Source of the DNA: Armigeres subalbatus
Lineage: Eukaryota; Arthropoda; Insecta; Diptera; Culicidae
DNA: 64,000 nucleotides
Reading direction: 5' to 3'
NCBI RefSeq assembly: GCF_024139115.2
Contig: NC_085141.1
Coordinates: forward strand, 31,015,242 to 31,079,241
Under the pieces are notes generated by a model. The model was given only the letters and a program-made list of their open reading frames with translations. It did not search any database and was not told the origin of the DNA. Positions 11,735-21,739 of this stretch are shown here, one piece after another. Made by a program: the position numbers and the translations under genes. Within the stretch, counting starts at the first letter, position 1, and each line of letters starts with the position of its first letter.

Positions 11735-11918
11735 AACAGACCCGGTAACGAATAAAGGACAACGATTGGAAAGTCGGATCTTGAAACGTGAGAACTTTAA
11801 ATAAACCCGCACGTTTTGGACTCCTGGCTCGTGAGCTACATAAGGTCGGCGTGAGTGTTGCACTTGCTGCTATCCAGGAAATACGGTGGCCCAGAACTGG
11901 AGAACGTGAATTCCTGGC
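11735..11918 (+). pseudogene. RTE-like retrotransposon A, 5' part (endonuclease start)
   Basis: Reads WNVRTLNKPARFGLLARELHK, then AAIQEIRWPRTGEREFLA: the apurinic-type endonuclease N-terminus with the catalytic Asn (WNVRTL) and Glu (IQEIRW). The frame is cut at 11918 by the BEL insertion and resumes at 23626. Joining GAATTCCTGGC to GGTGGATCCC gives REFLA-VDPIANT in frame, so both pieces are one element. Confidence 0.85.
11914..11918. repeat. 5-bp target duplication of the BEL element (left)
   Basis: CTGGC, repeated at 23621-23625. A 5-bp duplication fits the BEL/Pao superfamily. Confidence 0.85.
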
Positions 11919-12391
11919 TGTAAATTACGCGTTCAGAGAGCCAACGGACACAGCAGAAGCACCGTCACACCAACTCACCTGTCTGCGGGGGAAGACTGTA
12001 CGATTTCAGGATGTTGCGCATCGGGGGTGGAGCCTCAGGTTTGGCCACATTCAGGATTCCGCCAACGACACCAGACACTCACAAACCTCACAGTACAATA
12101 CCACAAAGCTAGCAGACAGGCACTTTACTATTGGCAATTTCTCACCTTTTGACTAATAATTACTAACTTATAAGTTTTAGAATACTATTTTATTTTAGAA
12201 TAAGTTAGATTAAGTACATTTAATTTGCTTCTGGATGGCTTGAAGTTCTTGATAAAGGTGTGTCGATTTTTCTAGATTTTCATGCATGGCATACTTCGAT
12301 GGTTGTTGAATTGGTTTCTATGACGACACGCGTATGCGGCAGACGCCGACGCCGTGGCTACTTTTATTTCGGACGCCTATGACGTCACAGA
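11919..12391 (-). repeat. BEL 3' LTR (start trimmed)
   Basis: About 473 bp, matching 23109-23590 nearly base for base, from TGTAAATTA to GACGTCACA on the plus strand. Relative to the other LTR it lacks about 28 bp at the end that reads first on the minus strand, so the purine tract GGGCCGGAGAA runs straight into the LTR interior. Confidence 0.85.
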
Positions 12392-12545
12392 TTCTCCGGC
12401 CCAGGAACCGAGGTGATGGCTTCAAGCAACACGATTTTGCTGACAGGTCGCTTATAGGTTGATTTGGACGTTTTGATTTCAATAGTTCTTATATTTTCAT
12501 CTGGTCCACGATAGATTTTTTCCACTACCTCGTTTGGCCAATTAC
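12392..12545 (-). pseudogene. BEL pol C-terminal end
   Basis: Minus-strand reading NWPNEVVEKIYRGPDENIR, then TYKRPVSKIVLL, is the typical last segment of a BEL/Pao polyprotein after the integrase. It sits directly before the polypurine tract and the 3' LTR. It probably belongs to the host BEL rather than to the inserted BEL segment. Confidence 0.7.
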
Positions 12546-15449
12546 AACATACCATTCCCGTGGGCTACCCGCTGGTGATAGTTCTCAAGCAGCTTGTCGG
12601 TCAATGGGCGCTTTTTCGGCAAAATAATCGGGAATCGCAGCTCGAATGGCAGCGATGATCCTTGCGCTATTCTGCCCTCCGAATATCCGCCACAAAAATA
12701 GTAGCGTGGAATGCGGACTTCATCGACTTCCGGGAGCCTTCGGATCCAATTATTCCATTTCTCCGCGGACTCTTCGCCGATCTGCTGGTCCCACTCACAT
12801 CCGCTACGCCACAAATTTTTTTTTTCTAATTTCTTTATTAAAGTGATTTTTTCGAAATTATAAGAAGTTCATCACTTGCTACGCCACAAACCTTGGATCA
12901 GCAGCTTCCCGTAGAAAGTGAAAACAGACAGCAGTCCTACCGGGTCGAAAAAGCTCATGACGCAGCTCAATACGATCCTTATCGTTGGTAGCTTCTCGTC
13001 GGACAAGAACGGCACCAGATCGTTTCTTGATTTGGTGGAAAACGAAAACTCGTCACTCGCAGGGCTACACACTATCCCCAGAACTCGAATCCGGACTCCT
13101 TATCTTCGTTGAAACGTACGCACTGATCCTTTTTACGTTCTCCCATGGCCTCCAGGAAATCTTCGGAGCTAGAGACCCAGTTGCGGAGCTCGAAACCGCC
13201 TCTGGAGTGGACGTATCGTACCTCTTTCGCCCGCTTCACAGCTTCCTCGATCGTGTTTGCGCTATCGAAGTAGTCGTCGACGTAGTGGTTTTCGACGATG
13301 GCCACCGCCGCCGCCGGGAACTGTCCCGCAAACTCCTTCGCGTTCAGGTTTTTTTTTTTACAAACTGCGCCGAACACGGTGAACTCGTTGACCCGAAGGT
13401 CGCCACGTCCATTACATACACAGCTGGCTTCGCTGACGTAACGTTCCGGAATAGGAATCTTTGTGCTCGCTTATCTTCTTCTGTAATCCGCAGCTGATGG
13501 TACATCTCCTTTATATCTGCTCCGAAACCAACTTATCGCTTCCGAAACTTACAGATCACTGCCGGCGAGTGCCGGCAAGGCAGTCAGCATATCCGGACCC
13601 ATCAGAAACTTTGAGTTGAGCGACACTCCTCTTGCTTCCGCTCTGGTGTCCCACACCAGCCGATACTTTTTTTTCTTAAATTGTAGACGATGTTAAGTGG
13701 GACATACCACACCTTGCTGCAATCGCAAGTGCGCGTAGCCTTTAACGAGAAGATCGGCGATCATGATGCGCACTCTGGCATACCAGCTCGGGATCCTTCC
13801 TCAGGCGTTTCTCCAGACACGCCAGTCGCTTGACCGCCATAGGGTAGCTGTCGGGAAATTCGGTATTGTCGTCATTCCACAGCAGACCCGTTTCCAATCG
13901 ATGATCAATTCTTCTAGTAGTCTTCTTCAAAATCTCCTTCACTGTTCTATCTTCTTTTGGCTCCGGGAGCAAGGCGATGGAAATGCCGGGCTCTTCCAGC
14001 GTGTAATGGCTCTTCAGGAGATCATGTAGCTCTTGATTTGATACCAAGCTACATGAATGGTATCCGATGATTCCGTTGTTCGCATTCTCCGATCCTGTCG
14101 GCCCGTATACAGACCAACCTAGCTTCGACGTAACGGCTATCGGCTCCTCTGGTCGACCAATTCGCGACTCGAGCGGCGCGTAAAGGCGAATATCCTGTAG
14201 CCAGATCAAAATCTGTGGAGCGGCGTGCTGGACATCTGCGATCGGCAGACCTTGGAGGTGCGCGTATTGCTTCACCACTTCCAAAACAGCTATCGTGTGC
14301 CATGGTAGCTTCAAGCTATTCACCGTGTGGGCCCTTTGGATTATAAAACGTTGTGCAGATCCTTTCGCGGAGATGAACAGACTAACGCACTGTAAATCCT
14401 TTTCAATCAGGGAAACTCCGGCGGTCCACGTTACTCGTAGCGATTGTGTCACACCTCAGACTCTTAGCTGATTAACCAGTCCCTATTCGACTAGCGTATA
14501 CGATGATCCTTCATCCAGAAATGCAATAGTGTTTTCCGATTGCTTTCCGCAGTACAAGGTCACGGGCATCATGCGGAATATCACAGAAGACTTTGAATGC
14601 ACTGCGTGGACATTGCTATTCAGTCCTTCGGCTGGCCTGACGAAATGAAGCAGTGGGTTGTGTCGCTCCTTACAGCCTTCGACGTTGCAACGGAACCTTG
14701 GTTTGCAGCCGGCAGTTCCGTGCTCGTTTAAACAAAGTTGGTACAGCTTCCATCTGCGTACGGCTTCCCATCGTTCCCCGAGTTGAAGTCTTCGAAATAT
14801 ATCGCAGTTCCGTATCCGGTGATCCACTCTGCCACAAATCCTGCAGGGCTTCCTTTCTCTTAAGGGTGGGCTCGAACTCCTATTCTCCGCCACGTCATGC
14901 GAGTGCACGTAGCCGTCGTTCGCTCGGCTTCTCGATTTCCCTATCTTCGACCCGAGTTCCCCGGATCGGGAAGACCCTTCTTCGTACGCAGCAACTTCGC
15001 TAGCATCTTTTACTAAATTTGATAGGAAGTTTGATATGGATCGCAATGTCACCGTTTTCCGGCGATACCGTGCCCATTCCAGCTGGGTTCCTGCCGGGAG
15101 CTTCTCTGTCAGCTCTTGGATGAGCATTGGATTTACCAAATGGGTTGTTAGCCCGGTAGCTTCCAGGTTATCAGCATGCGCAGTGTCTCGATGATCTTGG
15201 AGACCGATTTCGGTAGAAGCAACTTGCTCCTGACCGCTTCCAGCGCAGTAGCCGTGCCAAATTCTCCACGTCGAAAAATCCACATGCCTTCGTAGACGTT
15301 TCGTAGCTACTGACGAACATCGGCTACTCTTCTAACTTTCCGGAAAATGTCGGCAACTTTCTGGACAGGAACTGCCGAGCGGACATCTGCGCCTTCGTTA
15401 GTTCGCGCTGACGATTTTGTCGACTGCGTCTGACTTCTCCTTGCTTCTG
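12546..15449 (-). pseudogene. second BEL/Pao segment: gag2-PR2-RT2-partial RNase H
   Basis: Same orientation as the host BEL. Gag starts near MSARQFLSRKLPTFSGKLEE (about 15400) and has zinc knuckles (CRICGRVDHRIRNC, about 14855). The protease aspartate lies in FLDEGSSYTLVE (about 14500), and RT has an intact YVDDY (about 13270). RNase H is shortened: IPRYYFCGGYSEG jumps to LRFPIILPKKRP, so much of the domain is missing, and no integrase follows. Gag sequence differs clearly from gag1 at 23,077-21,740, so it is another family. Frames break repeatedly. Confidence 0.8.
12816..12877 (-). mobile_element. 62-bp retroposed insert with poly(A), copy 1
   Basis: Minus-strand unit beginning AAGTGATGAACTTC, holding ATCACTTTAATAAAG and ending in a run of A. 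It is flanked by the identical 13-mer GCTACGCCACAAA at 12803-12815 and 12878-12890. A second, 53-bp copy with the same 5' start lies at 36234-36286. It interrupts RNase H of the second BEL segment. Confidence 0.8.
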
Positions 15450-16070
15450 GTACGCTGCTACCCACCTGCGCCAGAAACGGTCAGCAAATATCTGCGAATG
15501 TTTGTAGGCGTGACAGTTCAGATCCCTTTCGTCGAAATCGTGATCAAACTGAATTATATTGTTACGTCCCAGTAGTAACATGTTTGGCGTTAACGATTCC
15601 GGATCCAGAGGGTCATCGGCAACGTGTGTTAGCGGTCGATTATTGACAGCATTCATTGCTTCGCACAATGCTGTTCAAAGCACTAAATCCGCACGAAGAG
15701 CGGTTTTGATGGAACGCACTAGTCGCTCCCAGCAGCCTTCGAAATGGGGGGCGCCAGGGGGTATAAATTTCCTCTGCACACCTCTAACGCTCAAGGAACT
15801 TTCGATCTGCGGCTGATCGAGTGTTTTTACCAGTGTCTGGTCAGCACTGGTGAAGTTAGTCCCATTATCGGTCATAATGAACTGCGGTAGACCACGGATA
15901 GCCATAAAACATTGTATGGCCATTAAACAGCTATTCGTATCGAGTAATGGCACAATCTCCAGATGTACTGCTCTTGATGTCATACAGGTAAACAGCACTA
16001 ACCATCTCTTCTCTACAAATACTTTTATAAGGGACGCAATCCTTTAAGCTGACGTAATCAACCGAGATAC
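15449..16070 (-). pseudogene. BEL integrase core (IN1)
   Basis: Minus-strand frames give FTCMTSRAVHLEIVP, FIMTDNGTNFTSADQ (catalytic Asp), PHFEGCWERLVRSIK (catalytic Glu), then AVNNRPLTHVADDP, LTPNMLLLGRN and RFWRRWVAAY. That is the BEL/Pao integrase core and C-terminal approach. It stops being recognisable at about 15449, where gag2 of another family begins. Upstream, it is separated from RNase H1 by the insertions between 16127 and 18114. Confidence 0.85.
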
Positions 16071-16126
16071 ATATCCAATCATAACATAATATTGTGTCAT
16101 ATTTGCTTCAGACACCCAAAACAATA

Positions 16127-16394
16127 TCCAGTTTTCCGCGAGCGGTAATGGCCGCCAGCTTGCCTGCGGGTTAGTCTCTGATTTGACGTTTCTGGAGGTC
16201 AACTGCACCCACCGCTCTGAACATTCTGACCAATGTTGCATATAAGAAGGTGCTGATTCAGTGAGTTCAAGCCTTCTTATATACCACATTGACCAAAATA
16301 CTGGAATGGTGGGTGCAGTTGACCTCCAGAAACGTCAAATCAGAGACTAACCCGCAGGCAAGCTGGCGGCCATTACCGCTCGCGGAAAACTGGA
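16127..16394. mobile_element. 268-bp palindromic TA MITE
   Basis: Arms of about 87 bp are almost perfect complements, starting TCCAGTTTTCCGCG and ending CGCGGAAAACTGGA, with TA at 16125-16126 and 16395-16396. The loop partly pairs again (TATAAGAAGG with CCTTCTTATA). Inserted in the BEL pol region. Confidence 0.8.
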
Positions 16395-16708
16395 TATTTG
16401 CAGTATCATTCTGTCATCGATAGACTGGCCCAGGAAACAAAAAGTTGTGTAATACTACGGGGCACCCCCCAGGATTGTGTCTTTGGGTGAGAAAATCAAT
16501 CTCTGAAAATTTCAGCTCAATCGCTTGTTGCATAAGCTGGCGCATTTGATTTGAAGTTTGTATGGGGATTTCAGTCAAAATGTATAGGAAAATACACCTC
16601 CGTCACTCATTCGATCTGGAAATTGGTTCTGATTGCTCGATTGACCTCAGAATTGCAAAAACGGCAGTTGGTATGCTACAGAACAATTTCACAGAACATT
16701 GTATGATG

Positions 16709-17478
16709 TTACTATGTCTGAAAGTTGATTATGCATATGTACAACATGTGATAGATTTAGTTCGGAAAAGGTATTGGAGGGTAACCGCCCCTTCGGTGGG
16801 GTTTGATCCCACGACCCCAGTTCGCATGACAGGTGCTTTCCCTACTAAGCTACGAAGAACCTCCGTCGTCCACCGCAGCTTAGCGGGTACTAATGAGACC
16901 AAATTCCCAGCACCAGGTACCAGCCGATCTCTCGCAATACATTTTCAGAACTAACTCTCTCAAACGTATTTTTGTACACATGTCAACCCAGTAGGATGAG
17001 TATTTAGTATTGTCCGGCTCCTACACACTTGCTTCATCAGCAACGGCGCTCAATGAAGTAGGGTTGTGTGAGGTTGTGCCAGTTTGGTCGTCAGATCCCA
17101 ACCCGACCACACAAGCGAAGAGAGATCGCCACTCGAGTTCATCACATTCAAAGTTAATTGCCTATATGCCGGGTATTAAGCCACCCGGAGTGGAAATTAA
17201 TTACTATGTCTGAAACTTGATTATGCATATGTACAACATGTGATAAGCTGCGGTGGACGACGGAGGTCCTTCGTAGCTTAGTAGGGAAAGCACCTGTCAT
17301 GCGAACTGGGGTCGTGGGATCAAACCCCACCGAAGGGGCGGTTACCCTCCAATACCTTTTCCGAACTAAATCTATCACATGTTGTACATATGCATAATCA
17401 AGTTTCAGACATAGTAATTAATTTCCACTCCGGGTGGCTTAATACCCGGCATATAGACAATTAACTTTGAATGTACTG
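16709..17478. mobile_element. inverted composite of tRNA-like SINE units
   Basis: Flanked by the 11-mer ATTGTATGATG at 16698-16708 and 17479-17489. It contains a SINE-like unit on the minus strand (about 16905 to 16709), part of its tail again (17140-17243, minus) and a longer unit on the plus strand (17244-17478). Each unit carries TAGCTTAGTAGG, a good Pol III A box, and GGGATCAAACC, a degraded B box, about 40 bp apart. The long duplication fits retroposition. The inverted arrangement implies more than one event or a rearrangement. Confidence 0.65.
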
Positions 17479-17584
17479 ATTGTATGATGATTAAATGAAC
17501 TTTTATATAGGTTTCGGCTGATGCGATTCGATCAAAAAATCCAAAAATACACAAATCAACTCCTAATAAATCAGCCGAAAACTA

Positions 17585-17799
17585 GGGGAACTGTTCCGAT
17601 CTCAATCTCACTGTACATATATCCATCTCATCGCTAAACAAAGAAATACGGCACCAAATTCGTCGCTTCTTTTTGTCAACACGCGTGCTCACTGTTGAAA
17701 AAATCTCAAAAATAATAAACAATTCAAATTCCTTTCCATTGCTTTGTTTTTGATGGGATGGAAATAGGAGCTATGAGATGAAGTGGCGAACCGTTCCCC
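17585..17799. mobile_element. 215-bp TA MITE, copy B
   Basis: Ends GGGGAACTGTTCCGATC and GGCGAACCGTTCCCC with TA at 17583-17584 and 17800-17801. The other foldback copy gives the empty site, CCGAAAATTATATAAAAG in complement, against CCGAAAACTA-element-TATATAAAAG here, which confirms a TA duplication. Confidence 0.9.
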
Positions 17800-18129
17800 T
17801 ATATAAAAGTTCATTTAATCATCATGCAATGTTCTGTGAAATTGTTCTGTAGCATACCAACTGCCGTTTTTGCAATTCTGAGGTCAATCGAGCAATCAGA
17901 ACCAATTTCCAGATCGAATGAGTGACAGAGGTGTATTTTCCTATACATTTTGACTGAAATCCCCATACAAACTTCAAATCAAATGCGCCAGCTTATGCAA
18001 CAAGCGAGGCTGAAATTTTCAGAGATTGATTTTCTCACCCAAAGACACAATCCTGGGGGGTGCCCCGTGGAATTCGACAACATTTTTTTCTCGCCATACT
18101 AATCTGGGCCAGTCTAGTCATCAAATACC

Positions 18130-19383
18130 GAATGCTATCCATTAAACGCTTCTCATTACCAAATGGCTTACATTTACAGTAAGAATGACTGAAATCCAAA
18201 GCGCCCTGAAACAAACAAAGTGACCCATGAATACAAGATTCCTCACCCACCAGCTGAGCACTGTTTTCGTTTCTCCTTTTTCACCTTCAGCGCAGTTGCA
18301 AGGAACAAGCGGCAGATGTGCTGATGCTTCCCCATATTCGTGAAATTGTTAAGCTTCGATCTTCCTTCTGCCGAGCAGCAGGAATAGTAGAGTGGTATCG
18401 AACGGGACTCCCTCTCATAAGATCTGGTGTTAGATTGACATGCTGGGCCTTACCATTTTTGCTACATACACTCGTTTTTTTTGCCGTGTGAAATTTAGGA
18501 TACACATTTTCAGGGCCTTGTAAAAATGAATTTGAACGCAATAATGCGTCTTTTGATTCGCTTGCATATGTTGGTCTTAAATGACATAATGTTACAGGAC
18601 TTTTTCGTAGTGTATAGTATGCGGTTGATCTGATCAGGCAATTGAAATCTGAGAACCTTGAAATGTCGGGCAGCTCAATCGATGCTTCTTCGTGTATAGT
18701 GTAACACAACAGATTGGTGCTACTATCGACGATGATTTCAGATTGAAAATTTACCAGCTCTGCAGTAGACATCGCCAATGGTTGCTCAGTAGGCCAGTAC
18801 ATACTGTCACGATGAAGGAAGTCTGGACCTCGCAACCACTCATGCATATTGACAAACTTTGAACATTTTTTGGCCAAATCCGCCACATTCAGCTGTGATG
18901 GAACCCAGCGCCACAAATCGGTTCCGTGTCCATTTTCTTTAATCCGCATTACACGTGCGCCGACGTACGCGGTCAGTTTTTGACCTGTATTCAGCCAACT
19001 TAGGCCCGATGTCCACGTAGCGTCTTTTCAACGCTGCGTGCACACGACGTTAAAAGGACGCAGATGTGCATCGGGAAAAAGCGGTAACGCAGCGTTTCCG
19101 CACCGATGCACATCTGCGTTTTTTCAACGCCACGTGCACGCAGCGTTGAAAAAACGCTACGTGGGCATCGGCCCTTAAGCATATCTTAGAGTCTGTCCAG
19201 AAGTACACCCTGGTAATATCCACCATCATCTCCGTTTGCGGTACGCTCACCATCTGACTTGCGAGAACACTTCCTTGATGTTCCAGGCGTGGTACAGTTT
19301 GTGACTTTAGGGGCGTCACTCTTGACTTGGCATATACCGGGTTCGCCTCCCCAGGTGTCTGTTTGCAGATTTCCATTACCTTC

Positions 19384-19415
<32 letters not shown>

Positions 19416-19607
19416 CCAGGGCCACGTGAGCTTTACCTTGACTACGATGAACCATATATACCACGCAAGCAAACGCCTTGTCACTCGCATCGCAGGGTAA
19501 TAGTACCTTGAAAAACGAATTTCGTTTAACTGCCTAGTTTCGAAAAACCAATCCATCCATCTGGGAACCAGTCCGTCGGGAATTTCATCATCCCAACCGG
19601 ATTGCAA
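18130..19607 (-). pseudogene. BEL RNase H1 and linker
   Basis: In minus orientation the frames give RWMDWFFETRQLNEIRFSRYY and the start of RNase H, then VYFWTDSKI (catalytic DS). This is interrupted by a MITE (19003-19174) and resumes with LNTGQKLTAYVGARV, DLWRWVPSQLNVADLA and WLRGPDFL. An A/AT run at 19387-19424 splits the frame between HRSQGKAHVAL and the following part. Frameshifts make it non-functional. Confidence 0.8.
19003..19174. mobile_element. TTA-flanked MITE (PIF/Harbinger-type), copy 1
   Basis: A 172-bp inverted repeat with ends GGCCCGATGTCCACGTAGCG and CGCTACGTGGGCATCGGCCC, bordered by TTA at 19000-19002 and 19175-19177. Three-base TTA/TWA duplication is typical of PIF/Harbinger. 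It disrupts RNase H1 of the BEL element. A second, split copy starts at 35699. Confidence 0.85.
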
Positions 19608-19663
19608 CCGCCACAGTTCTTGGTAGATAATCTTCAGTTGTATCGTTCATTTCATTTATTTAG

Positions 19664-21055
19664 TTAACATCTAAACAGATAACACTGAATCAACAAACAA
19701 TGTTGTATCGTTATTGGAATGAGAAAACTAAGTGGATCAAAGATATCCATCATGAGCCTCAACAGCTGCTGTTTTGTTGGAATGGCTTCGCCACTTTGGA
19801 AACACTCGTCCAGGTTTGAGAAATTCAATGGAAAAACAAATTCGTCGGACTGCAGGTCCCATTTAATTCCGAGAACGCGAACCTCACCTTCTCTACAGCC
19901 GGCCACGATTTTAGGATCGAGCGAGTCGATCACAGTTTTGGAATTCAAAGAGAACTTCGCCAGCTTGAATCCGCCTTGCTCGTACACATTTATCACGCGT
20001 TGGATCAGTTCGATTTCCGCTTCTTCAGTGTCAGCGCAGTCGAAATAATTGTCGACATATTGTTGTTTAACAACTGCTCGTTCGATGCCAGGATACTTTT
20101 CTTCCAGTTCCTTTGCATTGAAATTCTTTATGAATTGTGCCATCGATGGGGATGAAACCGCGCCAAATATCATAACCTTCATCACGTAAACATCTGGTGG
20201 AACCGTGCGGTTCATACTGCGCCATAGAAAACGTTGGGAATTTTGATCTTCAGGACGGATTTCCCGGATGTCAGCTACGAAAGCTATCTTCTTCATCCAA
20301 GATTGTAATCAGCGGAGCAACGAACTCCAGACCCTTCAAGAGCAGATCGTTCAAAGAGGAGAATCCATGCGACTTTGCTTTCGCGTCCATGACCAAACGA
20401 AACTTCTCTCCACTCGCCACGCTGAAGTGAGGCAGATACCAGGTGTTAGATTTTTCTGACAGTTCTTCAGGCTCGAGTTTCCTGGCATAACCCTTATCGA
20501 GGTTGTCTAATCTTGCTACAGTATTTTTCTGTAAATTCAGGGTTCGAGTCCATCTTCTTCTCAACGGTTTGAAGCCGGCGCAGAGCTAGAGGTTTACTAT
20601 CCGGGAAGACGAAATTGTTGTAAAAATCTGCCCTACCTCGAAGCGTTCCCCTCGGCATGTGATTGTGCGATTCATGATATCTAGTGCACGTTGATCTCCA
20701 CCAGCCATTACCGTCGACTGACCAGAGATACCAAAGTCTTCTACCTTATACATCTGCTTCACCAGGTCTGTAAGCTCGATGTCATCGTTATCGGTACACA
20801 GCAACGTATGTTGACCACCCGATCCAGCAATGGCAGGGTCAATTTCTCCGTGTACGGTCCATCCCACGTGGCATCGTGTCAACTGTAAGGCGTTGAGCGA
20901 GTATTGTACAGTCTTCAGAGGTACGATTAGACCCGCGTTGTTCGACCCAATCAGCATACAGGGACGGGCACCTTGAATGAATTATTGGCAGTGGCTGATT
21001 TTCTATCCGCCGCTGGCACATCCAGGCGCTATAGTATATGCGCAAAATAGCCAGC
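19664..21055 (-). pseudogene. BEL reverse transcriptase RT1
   Basis: Minus-strand frames in order: VPLKTVQYSLNALQLTRC and HTLLCTDNDDIELTDLV (20957-20586, after the protease), then WYLPHFSVASGEKFRLVMDA, then FLWRSMNRTVPPDVYVMKVM, then QQYVDNYFDCADTEE. The RT catalytic box here is YVDN rather than YVDD, a loss of the second aspartate. Several frameshifts are present. Confidence 0.85.
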
Positions 21056-21058
21056 AAG

Positions 21059-21265
21059 AGTTAACCGCCAGAAATTTGTATGGCGAAAGTCATCTAACGC
21101 GGGTTTTCTCAAAATAAGAAACTTTTCATGAAAAACTATTTGGTACCGATTATGTAGAAAGGTGTCCGCTACCATGCCTACCAAATATTTTTTTGATGAA
21201 AGTGCTTAATTTTGAGAAATCGAACCTTAGATGCTTTTCGCCATACTGATTTCAGAAAGTTAACT
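21059..21265. mobile_element. small inverted-repeat element with AGTTAAC ends
   Basis: Ends AGTTAACCGCCAG and TTTCAGAAAGTTAACT, with GGCGAAAG.CATCTAACG mirrored on the other side. It matches the tips of the 2.4-kb element at 39760-42123, so it is probably a deletion derivative. It splits BEL PR1 from RT1. Confidence 0.75.
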
Positions 21266-21323
21266 CCTAGTGTGCCGCTGTAAGCACGCTCAAAGCAGGC
21301 GATTTATTGCAACTAATTTGTCC

Positions 21324-21680
21324 TCACCCAGGATTGGATACATTCGCTTTACTTTTGCCATGTTGAATTTCAGCTATATTGTTTACAGTTTGAATATTCT
21401 TCACTTCGTACCACTTCGCTTGTTCTGATGGTCCAGAAATACGGAATGAAAGCAGCATCGATTCCTCCTCCTTGTGCAAAATTCCGTTCGTCCGTCTGCA
21501 CGTTACGGGTGCAATCGGTCCTCGTAGTCCGATAGTCTCAGCAACAGCAGCATCCATCAGCGATAGCGAAGTCCATTCATCGAAAAGCGCGAACACTTCC
21601 TCTACACCTTTTGGTCCTCGAATTTTAACCTTGCCGACGCGGAGCAGTGTGTTCATGTTCTTCCCGTTCACGTTGCACAC
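21324..21680 (-). pseudogene. BEL protease PR1
   Basis: Reads LLRVGKVKIRGPKGVEEVFA, then LFDEWTSLSLMDAAVAETIG. The position of the BEL aspartic protease box, normally DEGS/T, is occupied by DEWTS. It lies between gag1 and RT1. Confidence 0.75.
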
Positions 21681-21739
21681 GTTCTCTTGATGTTAGGTGC
21701 GATAGTACCTCGGACTTCTTATGGATTCGTCGGAATGTA

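Larger units (their letters stand above)
16423..18114. mobile_element. long-TIR foldback element, copy 1
   Basis: Ends GACTGGCCCAGG and CTGGGCCAGTC with TA on both sides (16421-16422, 18115-18116). Arms are about 290 bp. A second copy at 36666-37363 lacks the two insertions seen here: a SINE composite at 16709-17478 and a TA MITE at 17585-17799. Without them this copy would be about 690 bp, like copy 2. It is non-coding. Confidence 0.85.

Noticed and set aside
12990..13497. A 170-codon plus-strand ORF and similar frames between 13000 and 22500
   Set aside because: They lie antisense to BEL RT and integrase and show no independent domain.
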